This document shows, in pieces, positions 8,964-17,212 of a DNA stretch of 32,319 nt (its first letter is position 1; the number at the start of each line of letters is the position of its first letter). This stretch comes from an uncultured Pirellulaceae bacterium (GTDB lineage Bacteria > Planctomycetota > Planctomycetia > Pirellulales > Pirellulaceae). The notes below the pieces were generated by a model. That model was not told where the DNA came from. It saw only the letters and a list, made by a program, of their open reading frames with translations, and ran no database searches. Both the position numbers and the translations under genes were made by a program. Where the stretch lies: positions 1 to 32,319 of the forward strand of contig CALFWL010000017.1 in the NCBI GenBank assembly GCA_937928215.1, given 5' to 3'.

Positions 8964-10157
8964 ATGAATGAACAACGATTACAATTTCGCGTTGGTCTTT
9001 TCGTCATCCTTGGGATGCTGATCCTAGGCATTTTGATTTTTCTGTTCAGTGAAGGCTGGACGAATCAGTACACGCTTTACATCAAACCTTCGTCGGCTCC
9101 CGGAGTCACCGTCGGGACACCGATTCGCAAGAACGGAATTCTGATTGGACGCGTTCAATCGGTCACCAACGAAGACGATTACGTGCTACTTGAGCTTGGC
9201 ATCAACGAGAACGAACGCATTTTCAGCAACGAGATCGTCTCGATCGGCACAGAGTCTTTCCTTGGAGACGCAGGGCTTGAGTTTCTTCCGCAACCGCGCA
9301 GCACCAGGGGGACACTGGTGGGCAACGACGACGTGATGGGAAAGGTATCCATCAAACGAGATCCGATGGAGATCATCGACATCGCTTTGAATCTTGAAAA
9401 AGACGTGGCCGAAACGCTGGCCGCCGTGCGGACGGCCGGAATCGCCGTGAACGAAGCGGGTGAAGGGATTCGAGACATCACCAACTACGTCACCAGTGCC
9501 TTCAAGGACGAGGACAGCGACTTTCGTCAATTGTTGGGCGACTTTCGAGGTGTCAGCGTCAAAGCACAAGCCGCATTGGACAACTTCAATCGCATGTTCG
9601 AAAACATGAACACGATCGTGGGCGACCCGAAACTGAAGCAGCAGATTCGCGATGTAATGAGCACGCTGCCGGACATTTTTCAGGAAATGCGGGTCACCAT
9701 CAGTGACACTCGCGAAACAATCAATGGCTTCCGAGCCGTCAGCAAGAAGGCGGGCAAGAACCTCGACAGCCTGCAAGGCTTCACCGATTCGCTCAATGAC
9801 AACGGTCCCGAAATCCTGGCTCAAGTCAAATCCAGCCTCGGCAACATCAACGGCTTGGTCACTCGGATTAGCAAGTTCACGGAATCACTTTCTAAACTAC
9901 AAAGCTCGGAAGGCACGATCGGAAAATTGCTTAACGACACCGAGCTGTATGACAGTGTTTTGCAGACGGCTGAAAACGTACGAGAACTAAGCACTCGGCT
10001 TGATCCGATGATCAGCGATCTGCGCATGTTTGCCGACGCGATTGCTCGTGACCCCGGTACACTGGGCGTTCGCGGAGCACTTGATCGACGCCCCGGAAAG
10101 ACCGGTTACAAAGGCAGCATGATTCCTCGGGATGGCGATTCTCCACTGCGAAGGTAG
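8964..10157 (+). CDS. mlaD: MlaD/MCE-family lipid-transport substrate-binding protein
   Basis: A 397-residue protein with one N-terminal membrane anchor (about 9-29, RVGLFVILGMLILGILIFLF) followed by an MCE domain (about 36-115; YTLYIKPSSAPGVTVGTPIRKNGILIGRV, in the family's style). A long helical and amphipathic C-terminal part (about 130-350) carries motifs such as SLNDNGPEILAQVKSSLGNINGLV and GTIGKLLNDTELYDSVLQTAEN. The C-terminal region resembles the helical barrels or tubes that MCE proteins use to bridge the periplasm. The last ~30 residues are basic and polar. It should hold lipid for transfer between inner and outer membrane. It is longer than E. coli MlaD (183 aa) and closer in size to mycobacterial-type Mce proteins. 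Confidence 0.93.
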   Translation: MNEQRLQFRVGLFVILGMLILGILIFLFSEGWTNQYTLYIKPSSAPGVTVGTPIRKNGILIGRVQSVTNEDDYVLLELGINENERIFSNEIVSIGTESFLGDAGLEFLPQPRSTRGTLVGNDDVMGKVSIKRDPMEIIDIALNLEKDVAETLAAVRTAGIAVNEAGEGIRDITNYVTSAFKDEDSDFRQLLGDFRGVSVKAQAALDNFNRMFENMNTIVGDPKLKQQIRDVMSTLPDIFQEMRVTISDTRETINGFRAVSKKAGKNLDSLQGFTDSLNDNGPEILAQVKSSLGNINGLVTRISKFTESLSKLQSSEGTIGKLLNDTELYDSVLQTAENVRELSTRLDPMISDLRMFADAIARDPGTLGVRGALDRRPGKTGYKGSMIPRDGDSPLRR

Positions 10158-10240
10158 CTTGAGCAGCAACGTAAAAACCACACGTTCCGTTTGTTGATCG
10201 ATCGGTAGCTGCAAACCCCATCTAATCATGAACTGACTCC

Positions 10241-10903
10241 ATGCCAACTCCTATCGTTCAATCCATCCAGATCGGAATGCCTCGGCAACTGGGCACGCCC
10301 GGAAGTGACGATCCCAACCAACAGCCTTGGTTCAGCGCGATTGTCAAAACGCTTGTTGTGGGTTCGGTCGAAGTTGGCTTGCTCGGCATCGCAGGCGACG
10401 GCCAAGCCGACCCAAAACATCACGGCGGTCCCGACAAGGCAATCCTGTGTTACAACGCAGGGCATTTTCCATCGTGGGCAACCGAACTCTCGCGGGACGA
10501 TGTGACCGGTGGCATGTTCGGCGAGAACTTGACCATCGATTCACTCGATGAAGAAGAAGTTTGCATCGGTGATACGTATGCGATTGGGAAGGTCGTCGTG
10601 CAAGTCACTCAGCCTCGCCAACCTTGCTGGAAACTGGGACGAAGATGGAACGAGCCACTACTTCCCAAACTGGTAGTGAAGAACGGCTTTTGCGGATGGT
10701 ACCTGCGCGTTCTGACTTCAGGCGTGATCGAAGCAGGGCAGGGCTACGAAAGAATGGAATGCCCCAACCCTGGGTGGACGGTGCGTCGAGCCCACGAAGC
10801 GATGTACCGCAAGGATTCGACGAACGCCGATCGGCAGGGACTCGCCAACCTCCCTGAGCTTTCGGAAGCTTGGCGGAACGAGTTGACCGCGAAGCTCAGA
10901 TAA
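10241..10903 (+). CDS. MOSC-domain protein, YiiM-like
   Basis: A 220-residue cytoplasmic protein. The MOSC domain (about 35-165) has the pattern GIAGDGQADPKHHGGPDKAI, MFGENLT, and QVTQPRQPCWKLG with the conserved cysteine (Cys129) expected to bind the molybdenum cofactor. The extra C-terminal ~60 residues, with GWTVRRAHEAMY, match the three-alpha domain of the YiiM group. YiiM-type proteins are molybdoenzymes that reduce N-hydroxylated compounds. It sits 83 nt after the mla operon and 42 nt before the hydrolase gene on the same strand; a functional link to either is not evident. Confidence 0.93.
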   Translation: MPTPIVQSIQIGMPRQLGTPGSDDPNQQPWFSAIVKTLVVGSVEVGLLGIAGDGQADPKHHGGPDKAILCYNAGHFPSWATELSRDDVTGGMFGENLTIDSLDEEEVCIGDTYAIGKVVVQVTQPRQPCWKLGRRWNEPLLPKLVVKNGFCGWYLRVLTSGVIEAGQGYERMECPNPGWTVRRAHEAMYRKDSTNADRQGLANLPELSEAWRNELTAKLR

Positions 10904-10945
10904 TGACTTCACGAATGAGCAACAACGACGGACGCAACGGACTTT

Positions 10946-11740
10946 ATGGACACATTTCTCGCACGCTTGGCCGATCGCTTGGTGCTTCGGCCTTCAACCA
11001 ATCCGATCGACCCGGAACATCGCCAACGAATCCTGATTCCGTTTGATGGTGGCCATCTGGAAGCGTGGTCCAATGAAGTCCATCAGGACATTGAGTCACC
11101 AAAACTGATCGCTTTGAAATTTCCTGGTACAGGCGGACGCGCCGAACGAGCGGGGCCGCACCCCTGCGAGTTGTGGCCCGATATCGCAGCAAAGATCTGG
11201 ACGATCAATCCGGCAGGCTACGGAACCAGCGACGGCGCGGCAACGTTGAGTACGATGGCGGCACAGTGCGACGCCGTATTTTCGTTAGTTCAGAACAAAC
11301 TGAGCGACCACCGAATTTTGCTCGTGGGCAATAGCCTTGGTTGCGTTTCCGCGTTGTACTTGGCAGCGCGACACGACGTTGCGGCAGTCTACCTGCGCAA
11401 TCCTCCGCCCTTGCGGCAATTGATTGCCGAACGACCAAAATACAACTGGTGGAACTTTGGGATGGCTCGTTTGGTCGCAGCTCAAATACCGTCAGAACTA
11501 GATGCCATCGCCAACGCCGCCCGCTGCAAGTGTCCCGCATTTTTTCTTCGCAGCGAGCAAGACACCGTTGTCCCTGCAGCCTATCAGCGAAAAATCATTG
11601 ACGCCTACCGAGGCAACGTGCAGGAATTCATCATCCCCGGTGCAGAACATGACGACTTCGTCGCCGAAGAAGATTTCGATCCTTACCGTGACGCGTTGTT
11701 GGAGTTCAAAAAGAGGTTCTTCACGTATTTTAGTGGTTGA
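10946..11740 (+). CDS. Alpha/beta-hydrolase-fold protein
   Basis: A 264-residue predicted serine hydrolase without a signal peptide. It contains the nucleophile elbow GNSLGC (Ser130), the oxyanion region KFPGTGGRAERA, a likely acid Asp206 in RSEQDTVVP, and His235 in GAEHDDFV. These fall in the correct order and spacing for the alpha/beta-hydrolase triad. Substrate is unknown; the fold covers esterases, lipases and peptidases. It ends 19 nt from the convergent FkbM gene, with no obvious terminator between them. Confidence 0.85.
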   Translation: MDTFLARLADRLVLRPSTNPIDPEHRQRILIPFDGGHLEAWSNEVHQDIESPKLIALKFPGTGGRAERAGPHPCELWPDIAAKIWTINPAGYGTSDGAATLSTMAAQCDAVFSLVQNKLSDHRILLVGNSLGCVSALYLAARHDVAAVYLRNPPPLRQLIAERPKYNWWNFGMARLVAAQIPSELDAIANAARCKCPAFFLRSEQDTVVPAAYQRKIIDAYRGNVQEFIIPGAEHDDFVAEEDFDPYRDALLEFKKRFFTYFSG

Positions 11741-11759
11741 ACAATTCAGCCCGTTCCGC

Positions 11760-12581
11760 TCAGCGCGTCGCATAAACCAAACGTAGATGAGAAAGCGTCT
11801 CGGATGGTTCTTCCACCGTGATGTTAAAACCGCGTGGCTCTAGGATCGCCACTACTTTTTCCAGCCCACGAACGCCATCGTGAACTTCGACCACCGCCTG
11901 CCGGATCCGAGGCCAATGCTCGTCTTTGATTCCCCGCAGCACGTTCAGCTCCGCTCCCTCCGTATCGACCTTAAGCAGATCAATCCGTTTCACGTCATGT
12001 TCGTCCATCAACTGCGAGACTGTTTTCAGCTGGCTCTCAACTTCGACCCCAGCGTGGTATCGCCGACGAATCAACTCCGTGACTGGCGCCCAAGCAAAGG
12101 CAGGGGACCAATCAACTAACGACCGCAACAAGCAGCCACGCTTCCTGATCTCGTTCAAAATATAACGCCGTGAATTTCTGTAAAATTCCTTGGTCGTGAG
12201 CGGACACATTGACGAACTGACACTCGAGTGCGGATAGTGCGTAAAATTGGCAACCCCTGATTGGTCAGACAGCCCACAGTTTTCAAGTCGAAGATTCAGT
12301 TGGTTGTGCCTTTCAGCGTTTCGCTCAAGCAATTCAAACGTGTCGGGAATCGGCTCAAAACAAAACACGGTCGCGTCGCGGAGCTGCTGATTCAGATAAA
12401 TCAGAAAGAACCCGATGTTTGCACCGACATCGAAGACGCAACAACCTTCCTCCAGTTCAATTCCATGCTGACAGTACTGGTTGTCATCGAAGATTTCATC
12501 TTGCAGCATGTCCAAGTCGGCGTGTGCCCCGTAGAAGACGTTCAATCCGTTGCTCAAACGACTCTCTTTAACACTTCCCAT
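11760..12581 (-). CDS. FkbM-family SAM-dependent methyltransferase
   Basis: A 273-residue protein with the class I methyltransferase motif I VFDVGANIGFF (49-59), the acidic strand-2 end CFEPIP (74-79), and the FkbM signature KVDTEGAELNVLRGI near residue 205. FkbM enzymes O-methylate sugars or natural-product hydroxyls. An insertion between about residues 120 and 185, rich in Arg and Trp (YILNEIRKRG...WSPAFAWAPV), is longer than in compact FkbM proteins. The upstream neighbour on this strand is the DUF3179 gene, 196 nt away and separated by a hairpin. The substrate cannot be inferred, though a glycosyltransferase lies further upstream on the same strand. Confidence 0.9.
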   Translation of the reverse strand: MGSVKESRLSNGLNVFYGAHADLDMLQDEIFDDNQYCQHGIELEEGCCVFDVGANIGFFLIYLNQQLRDATVFCFEPIPDTFELLERNAERHNQLNLRLENCGLSDQSGVANFTHYPHSSVSSSMCPLTTKEFYRNSRRYILNEIRKRGCLLRSLVDWSPAFAWAPVTELIRRRYHAGVEVESQLKTVSQLMDEHDVKRIDLLKVDTEGAELNVLRGIKDEHWPRIRQAVVEVHDGVRGLEKVVAILEPRGFNITVEEPSETLSHLRLVYATR

Positions 12582-12756
12582 CGATGCTCTATGCCTCGCT
12601 CGCCGCGTTACTCAACTTTGCCGGAGAAATCTTACCAACGAGAGCCATTCCACGTCACCCAGCTGGGCCTTACGCAATACCTTCCCAAGCGATCCGATAA
12701 AACTAGCGATCTTCGGCAACACTCACGTCGACAGAACGCTTTGGGTGAAACGCTCG

Positions 12757-12775
12757 TTGCCAAAGTTGTTGGCAA
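12757..12775 (-). terminator. Hairpin just after the DUF3179 stop
   Basis: A perfect 7-bp inverted repeat, TTGCCAA with TTGGCAA and a 5-nt loop, begins 2 nt after the TGA stop of the DUF3179 gene on the minus strand. No T-run follows, so it may be a transcript-end or stability hairpin rather than an intrinsic terminator. Confidence 0.45.
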
Positions 12776-12777
12776 TT

Positions 12778-14190
12778 TCATTTCACGAGTCTTGTGTCCG
12801 GAAATTGTGATACCCAACCAAACCAAAATACGTTGTGGGATGGCATTCGTTTGCATTCTTTGTCGCCTGACACAAGCCTGTCTTCCAAAACCTGCCATAC
12901 TCGCCCCGCCGAATCAGTGGCCTTGTCGTTACCATTCCAAGACGCGAACTTGAGATCACCTACGTCGTAGGCTCGACTAGCCCCACCTTCATCAGCCAAC
13001 ACCACGATACGTTGCTGACCGATCTTGTCGTGATAAACTTGCTGCTTGGCTAGGAACTTAATTGCGATCGCAAGCTGTTCATCATCGTTGCGAAAAGCAA
13101 GAACTTCATCCTTGTTCAGCAATCGATTGTCCAGTTGCGGCACGCCAAACATCAACTCGTCCGTTGCAAAGTAATCTCTGTATGCGACACCTTCCCCGTA
13201 GTCACGACGGTGCCCGGTCGCCAGAGACAATACCGTCGTGTTGGGATGGCGTTTTTTCCACTCGCCCCACGTCGTCGTGACGAGATAACGTCGATTCAAT
13301 TTGATGTTTTTGCCAACAAGAGGTCCGACGACTGGCTCACCTTTCAAAGTCGACCACAACGACTTTGTACCGTGGTCATACATCAACTTGTTGGAACGGT
13401 AGAGAAACCCGCTGGTACCAAGTTCATGGTGAACCCCATCGACTTTTGCCTGATACACGATCAGAGCCCCGCAAAGCGTTCAGTAGACCCCGCAAACCGC
13501 TTCTCCCCCAATCGTGTCTTTGAACATTTCGTGCCAAGCTAGAATCCGTTTGGGGTAAGCCCTGCTATCACCATTAAGTTCAATCCCAAAAACGACGTCG
13601 GAGTCGTCAAGGTAAGTCGCTTGCTTGGCATCCAGCATTGTGGGGCTCTTCAACGGTGGAATCCCGTCACGACGCACCCCACCCCAACGAATCTCATCCA
13701 ATCGAATTTTTGCACCTTTGGTATCAACAAAATATTCCGAAAATCGGGGATCGATCTTGCCGTAGAGATCCGATTTGAACTTGGCGTACTCCGGGTTATC
13801 GCGATAGTCTTGATTCCAGTTCCATTGCCTCCATTTGTCAAAATCGGACCCGAAACGATTTCCCGTTTTTGATTCAAGAAGACGAACGACTTCCCCTCTT
13901 TCTCTTACCGGCAAAAATCGGGCGACCTCAAGCAGCATGGGCACGTAAGACACGTCCCAGTCGCGTTCGACTATCGCCAAGTTATCTTGAATCGCGCGAG
14001 GATCGCTCAACAGCCTTCTCAGGAAGAAGTCAGCGCTCAGCAGAGTTCGTTCTTGAGCAACGGTGGACAACCGAGTGTTTTCCTGCGAATAACCACTGAC
14101 CGGTAGCTTGGCGAGCAATAGCTCTAAAATCCCAAATGCCGCGAAGCAACCAAACAAAATGAACGCCAACGTCCGAAATCTTTCAGCCAT
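12778..14190 (-). CDS. DUF3179-family protein, candidate selenoprotein with in-frame TGA (Sec237)
   Basis: One continuous frame of 470 codons, broken only by TGA at 13480-13482. The ATG at 14190 has GGAG 6 nt upstream. A single membrane anchor lies at about residues 6-25, putting the rest outside the cytoplasm. The upstream half ends in DSRAYPKRILAWHEMFKD, TIGGEAVCGVY; the downstream half starts TLCGALIVYQAKVDG and continues LGTSGFLYRSNKLMYDHGTKSLW, GEPVVGPLVGK. In DUF3179 homologues the junction reads (T/V)YCPLCG-like, so the TGA replaces the first Cys of CxxC and would give Sec-Thr-Leu-Cys (237-240). A hairpin directly downstream resembles a bacterial SECIS. The family's role is unknown; a UxxC pair suggests thiol/selenol redox chemistry or metal binding. 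The alternative is a nonsense mutation, but both halves remain intact and in frame. Without Sec insertion only a 236-residue truncated protein would be made. Confidence 0.8.
13443..13479 (-). promoter_or_regulatory. Candidate bacterial SECIS element
   Basis: Directly after the UGA the mRNA can fold as follows. Lower stem CUUU (13476-13473) pairs with AAAG (13446-13443). A 5-nt internal segment GCGGG lies on the 5' side. The upper stem is GC, bulged U (13465), then CUGAU pairing with AUCAG and GC. The apical loop CGUGU spans 13459-13455. The loop begins 20 nt after the UGA, similar to about 18 nt in E. coli fdhF. The bulged U and GU in the loop are features that SelB recognises in fdhF-type SECIS elements. 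The folding was done by eye; no energy was computed. Confidence 0.65.
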
Positions 14191-14442
14191 GTTTGCTCCC
14201 ACACAAAGGTGAATCAAGCGAACCTCGCCCTAAGCCCAAATTAAGTTGAGGTTTGTTTAGATGTCTTGCTACAAAATTTGCTTACCCCGAAAATCGCATT
14301 CGCACGCCGTTCGAAAACAACAGTGAATCAGGTCACCGAATGGACACAGAACCTAACTAAAAAGTCAGACGAACCACGGCTCTGCTGACAATCGAGCCAC
14401 CTCGCCATGCATCGGTACTGGAAAACATGCCCTCGACATCGG

Positions 14443-17211
14443 CTACTCTTCCGCATCCATGATCTTTTCTTGCAAAGCTGAAATGCGTTCGGCTTGGGCT
14501 TTATCAGGCTTTTTAGTTTTCGCCCGAGCCAAGCTTTTCTTCGCTGCACTCCATTGTTTTTCCTTGACTTGGACCTTGGCCAGTGCGATATGCGACTTGC
14601 AATCGTCCAACTTGCGAACCAGTTCTGACGCAAGATTTTTGGCACGAGTGATTTCCTGTTGCGAAGAGACATCCGAAGAAATCAGAGCATCAATGACATC
14701 GCATGCTGCGCCGTAGCCGAAAGCTTTGTGAGCGTACGTTGGTTTTTTTGGAAGGGACTGATACAAGTTCATCAGCACCGATATTCCTGTTTTCTTGTCC
14801 CCGATATTGACATAAGCGTTTCCCATCAAGTACTCGATCCAATGATTTTGGTCGGCACCAAGTTTGCCACGAACTTTCTCAAGATCTTTGAGAGCTTCGT
14901 CCCATCGGTCGAGTTCGCTAAACGTGCTGCCTCGTCTCAGATAGTAATCAACTCGGTGCGGATATCGCTCCAAGGCGTTGGTATAGTACGCGACCCTCGG
15001 CTCGAACTCTTCTGGCGGTATGCCATACGGAATCTTGCGGATTCGTAAGTTCTTGAACTTCAGTCTGCCGCGATTGCCTTTCCACAAGAAACTAGACAGT
15101 CCGACAAAGGACTCGTTTTCGCTTAGGCCCGGCAATTTGTATATGGGAAGGGGAATATTGTTGATTCGAAACTCGACGCGTTCCGGCCCCCAACTCATCA
15201 CTTCCAGTTTCCGTAAGGGTTCCGCATCATAAGAGCCGTCGCCCAAGGTATGCCAAGAATTCATTGAAGCAACACCACCCTTCATTCGACCACCGAAGAT
15301 ATGCCACCGTGATTTCGAACGCTTCATGCCGTCTCTTAAGATTCCCGCATAGATATTTGAACGTTCAGGATTCTCCACTTCGACTTGAATTTCAATCGGC
15401 GATGGAAAGTGACCGAGAGAGCGAAGGTAAACGCCAGCATCACCGACTCGGTTGTCAAGGACAACCGTGTTTTCGTCAACGAAGTCCCATCGTCCCGTCT
15501 GAATCCACGGATCGATCGTTTTTTCAAACTTCATATCAAGCCAGTCACCGTTGTGGTAATCAACCTCCATCGCAGTGATTTTCTCCCAGGTTTCGAGGTA
15601 ACGCCGAGCGCCGGGAACGTCACGAGCGAGAAGCTCCTGGAAAGCCTGGTTCACCTCTTCGGAAAACTCGACTCCCAATGCCCGCTCGCCTACCATCGGT
15701 TGAATGGCAAATAGCTCGTCCTCGAACTGCTCGTAGGCGATGATTCTGGACTTATCGTACTCCGGTCGGATTCCGTGTTTTTTGAAAACCGATAGCGCTT
15801 CTTGGGTGTTCATATCATTGCCCATCTCCTCCCAAAGCTCTCGCGCTTCGGCGAATTCATCTGCGCGGGTCGCGAGGGCGATCATTCTGGCCAGATAAGT
15901 CACCTGCTGCCGGCCTTTTTGTTTGGAGCCATCCGGGCTGCGCCAAATTGGATGATCAACATATTGACGAAAACACTGCTGGCACTCGCGATAGATGTCC
16001 GGATGAAATTTAAGTTCCTTGTATCTGCCATCGGCGACCAACCAGTCGATATATTTTTCAGGCACCTTGGAATCGAATCGATTAAGATCCCGGCATTTTT
16101 CTGCGAACGCTTGCCGCGATTCTGCACTTCCTCCCCGGTAAACGCCCCGCGATGTCATGACGCCGATATAAGCCCGCGAACAGTCGATTTCTGCGGCGAT
16201 TGCTCGCTTGAACCACTCCCAGGTCGTGCCGGAATCCTGAAGCCCGTCCGCGATAAGATAAGTCATAAAACCGGCCGCTTCAGGGAATTCGGGCCTCAGT
16301 TGGTAGGCCTTGCGAAAATGAACTGCCGCCTTTCCCTGCTCCCGGTCGAGGATGTCCTTGCCCTCAGCGTCATCGTCATTTATTCGACGAGCGTGCCATC
16401 CAATTTCGCGATGGAGCATCCCCTTGAGCATCGCGGCAAGCCAAGGATCATGATACGGTTCGGCCTGATAGCTCTTGATGCAATCCTTCAATCGTTGATG
16501 AGCCGGACTCTTCAGTTGGGTATATCTGACGCGAGCAATGTCATAAATCATCTGAAAGCTAGGTCTTTGACTGTTCGGTTGGCGCGACGCCCATTCTAGG
16601 TAAGCGGGCAGCACGTCAAAAACGCGAACCATGGTTTTGCGAAGCGTGTCGACACGGACACCGATGTCTTGGGCCCTAAAAATAGCGGCCTCGTATTTGA
16701 ATCGCAAACCTCGTGGATAATCTGACTGATCAAATATTCTCGCTGCCTCACTCAGCCGATTCGAACATTCCCGTAACGGAAAGTGGTTCAGAAAAAACAA
16801 TGCATGATAGCGAAGAACGATAGGATCTTTACTGCCTAAACTTAAAGCCTGCTTGGCGAACGACTTGATATCACGGAACCGACATCGATCCGGACAGAGA
16901 CTGGCGGGCATATCTGATTCCCAGTGGGCTGCCCTGACAAGAAATTTCATGGCCACTTCACGAGCGGCCTCGGGGTCCTTCGTGTGTTTTGGATAGAGAT
17001 TTATTTCCGCCATCCGCAACGCCAACCGCTGTTTGCTGTACTCGATGTGGGTCGGCGCATCATCGGAGAACGCGATTTCCGGTCGCTCTTCTGCAAAGCC
17101 AACTGTCGCGACCACAGCCAGAAGAACAACGCTACAGAAATCCGGGCGAATCGGACGCCCCATACCAATCGCCGACAACTGTCTTGGCCAGCAATGTGAT
17201 CTTCTTTTCAT
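14443..17211 (-). CDS. Large exported TPR/beta-sandwich protein of unknown function
   Basis: A 922-residue protein not recognised as a named family. A hydrophobic stretch at about 26-39 (CSVVLLAVVATVGFA, followed by EE) looks like a signal peptide with cleavage after GFA. Residues about 60-520 are helical, with TPR-like helix pairs (KAAVHFRKAYQLRPEFPEAAG; EFAEARELWEEMGND). Residues about 565-730 look like a beta-sandwich of the LamG/DUF1080 type (VGDAGVYLRSLGHFPSPIEIQVEVE; WHIFGGRMKGGVASM; FVGLSSFLWKGNRGRLKFKNLRIRKI). A second TPR-like region follows (RVDYYLRRGSTFSELDRWDEALKDLEKV), ending in a Lys-rich helical tail. The ATG lies 1 nt after the stop of the upstream HEAT-like gene with AGGA 9 nt before it, so translation is probably coupled. 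It could bind glycans or peptides at the cell surface; this is inference only. Confidence 0.85.
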   Translation of the reverse strand: MKRRSHCWPRQLSAIGMGRPIRPDFCSVVLLAVVATVGFAEERPEIAFSDDAPTHIEYSKQRLALRMAEINLYPKHTKDPEAAREVAMKFLVRAAHWESDMPASLCPDRCRFRDIKSFAKQALSLGSKDPIVLRYHALFFLNHFPLRECSNRLSEAARIFDQSDYPRGLRFKYEAAIFRAQDIGVRVDTLRKTMVRVFDVLPAYLEWASRQPNSQRPSFQMIYDIARVRYTQLKSPAHQRLKDCIKSYQAEPYHDPWLAAMLKGMLHREIGWHARRINDDDAEGKDILDREQGKAAVHFRKAYQLRPEFPEAAGFMTYLIADGLQDSGTTWEWFKRAIAAEIDCSRAYIGVMTSRGVYRGGSAESRQAFAEKCRDLNRFDSKVPEKYIDWLVADGRYKELKFHPDIYRECQQCFRQYVDHPIWRSPDGSKQKGRQQVTYLARMIALATRADEFAEARELWEEMGNDMNTQEALSVFKKHGIRPEYDKSRIIAYEQFEDELFAIQPMVGERALGVEFSEEVNQAFQELLARDVPGARRYLETWEKITAMEVDYHNGDWLDMKFEKTIDPWIQTGRWDFVDENTVVLDNRVGDAGVYLRSLGHFPSPIEIQVEVENPERSNIYAGILRDGMKRSKSRWHIFGGRMKGGVASMNSWHTLGDGSYDAEPLRKLEVMSWGPERVEFRINNIPLPIYKLPGLSENESFVGLSSFLWKGNRGRLKFKNLRIRKIPYGIPPEEFEPRVAYYTNALERYPHRVDYYLRRGSTFSELDRWDEALKDLEKVRGKLGADQNHWIEYLMGNAYVNIGDKKTGISVLMNLYQSLPKKPTYAHKAFGYGAACDVIDALISSDVSSQQEITRAKNLASELVRKLDDCKSHIALAKVQVKEKQWSAAKKSLARAKTKKPDKAQAERISALQEKIMDAEE

Positions 17212-17212
17212 A

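Noticed and set aside
9186..9824. 212-residue minus-strand frame inside mlaD
   Set aside because: It is a shadow of the MCE protein gene, with no motif.
12261..12953. 230-residue plus-strand frame over the FkbM start and the following gap
   Set aside because: It is antisense to a clear FkbM methyltransferase and shows no domain.
12778..13458. Separate small gene starting at a GTG just downstream of the TGA
   Set aside because: The frame is the same as the upstream half, the domain is continuous across the TGA, and no Shine-Dalgarno precedes the GTG. It is the second half of one DUF3179 gene.
13480..14217. DUF3179 gene as a simple pseudogene with a nonsense mutation
   Set aside because: The stop is TGA at a conserved Cys with a SECIS-like hairpin and selD nearby, and there is no other damage. 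Not excluded, but less likely than selenocysteine.
15802..16599. 265-residue plus-strand frame inside the 922-residue gene
   Set aside because: It is antisense to a well-supported coding region with TPR-like pattern and has no recognisable domain.
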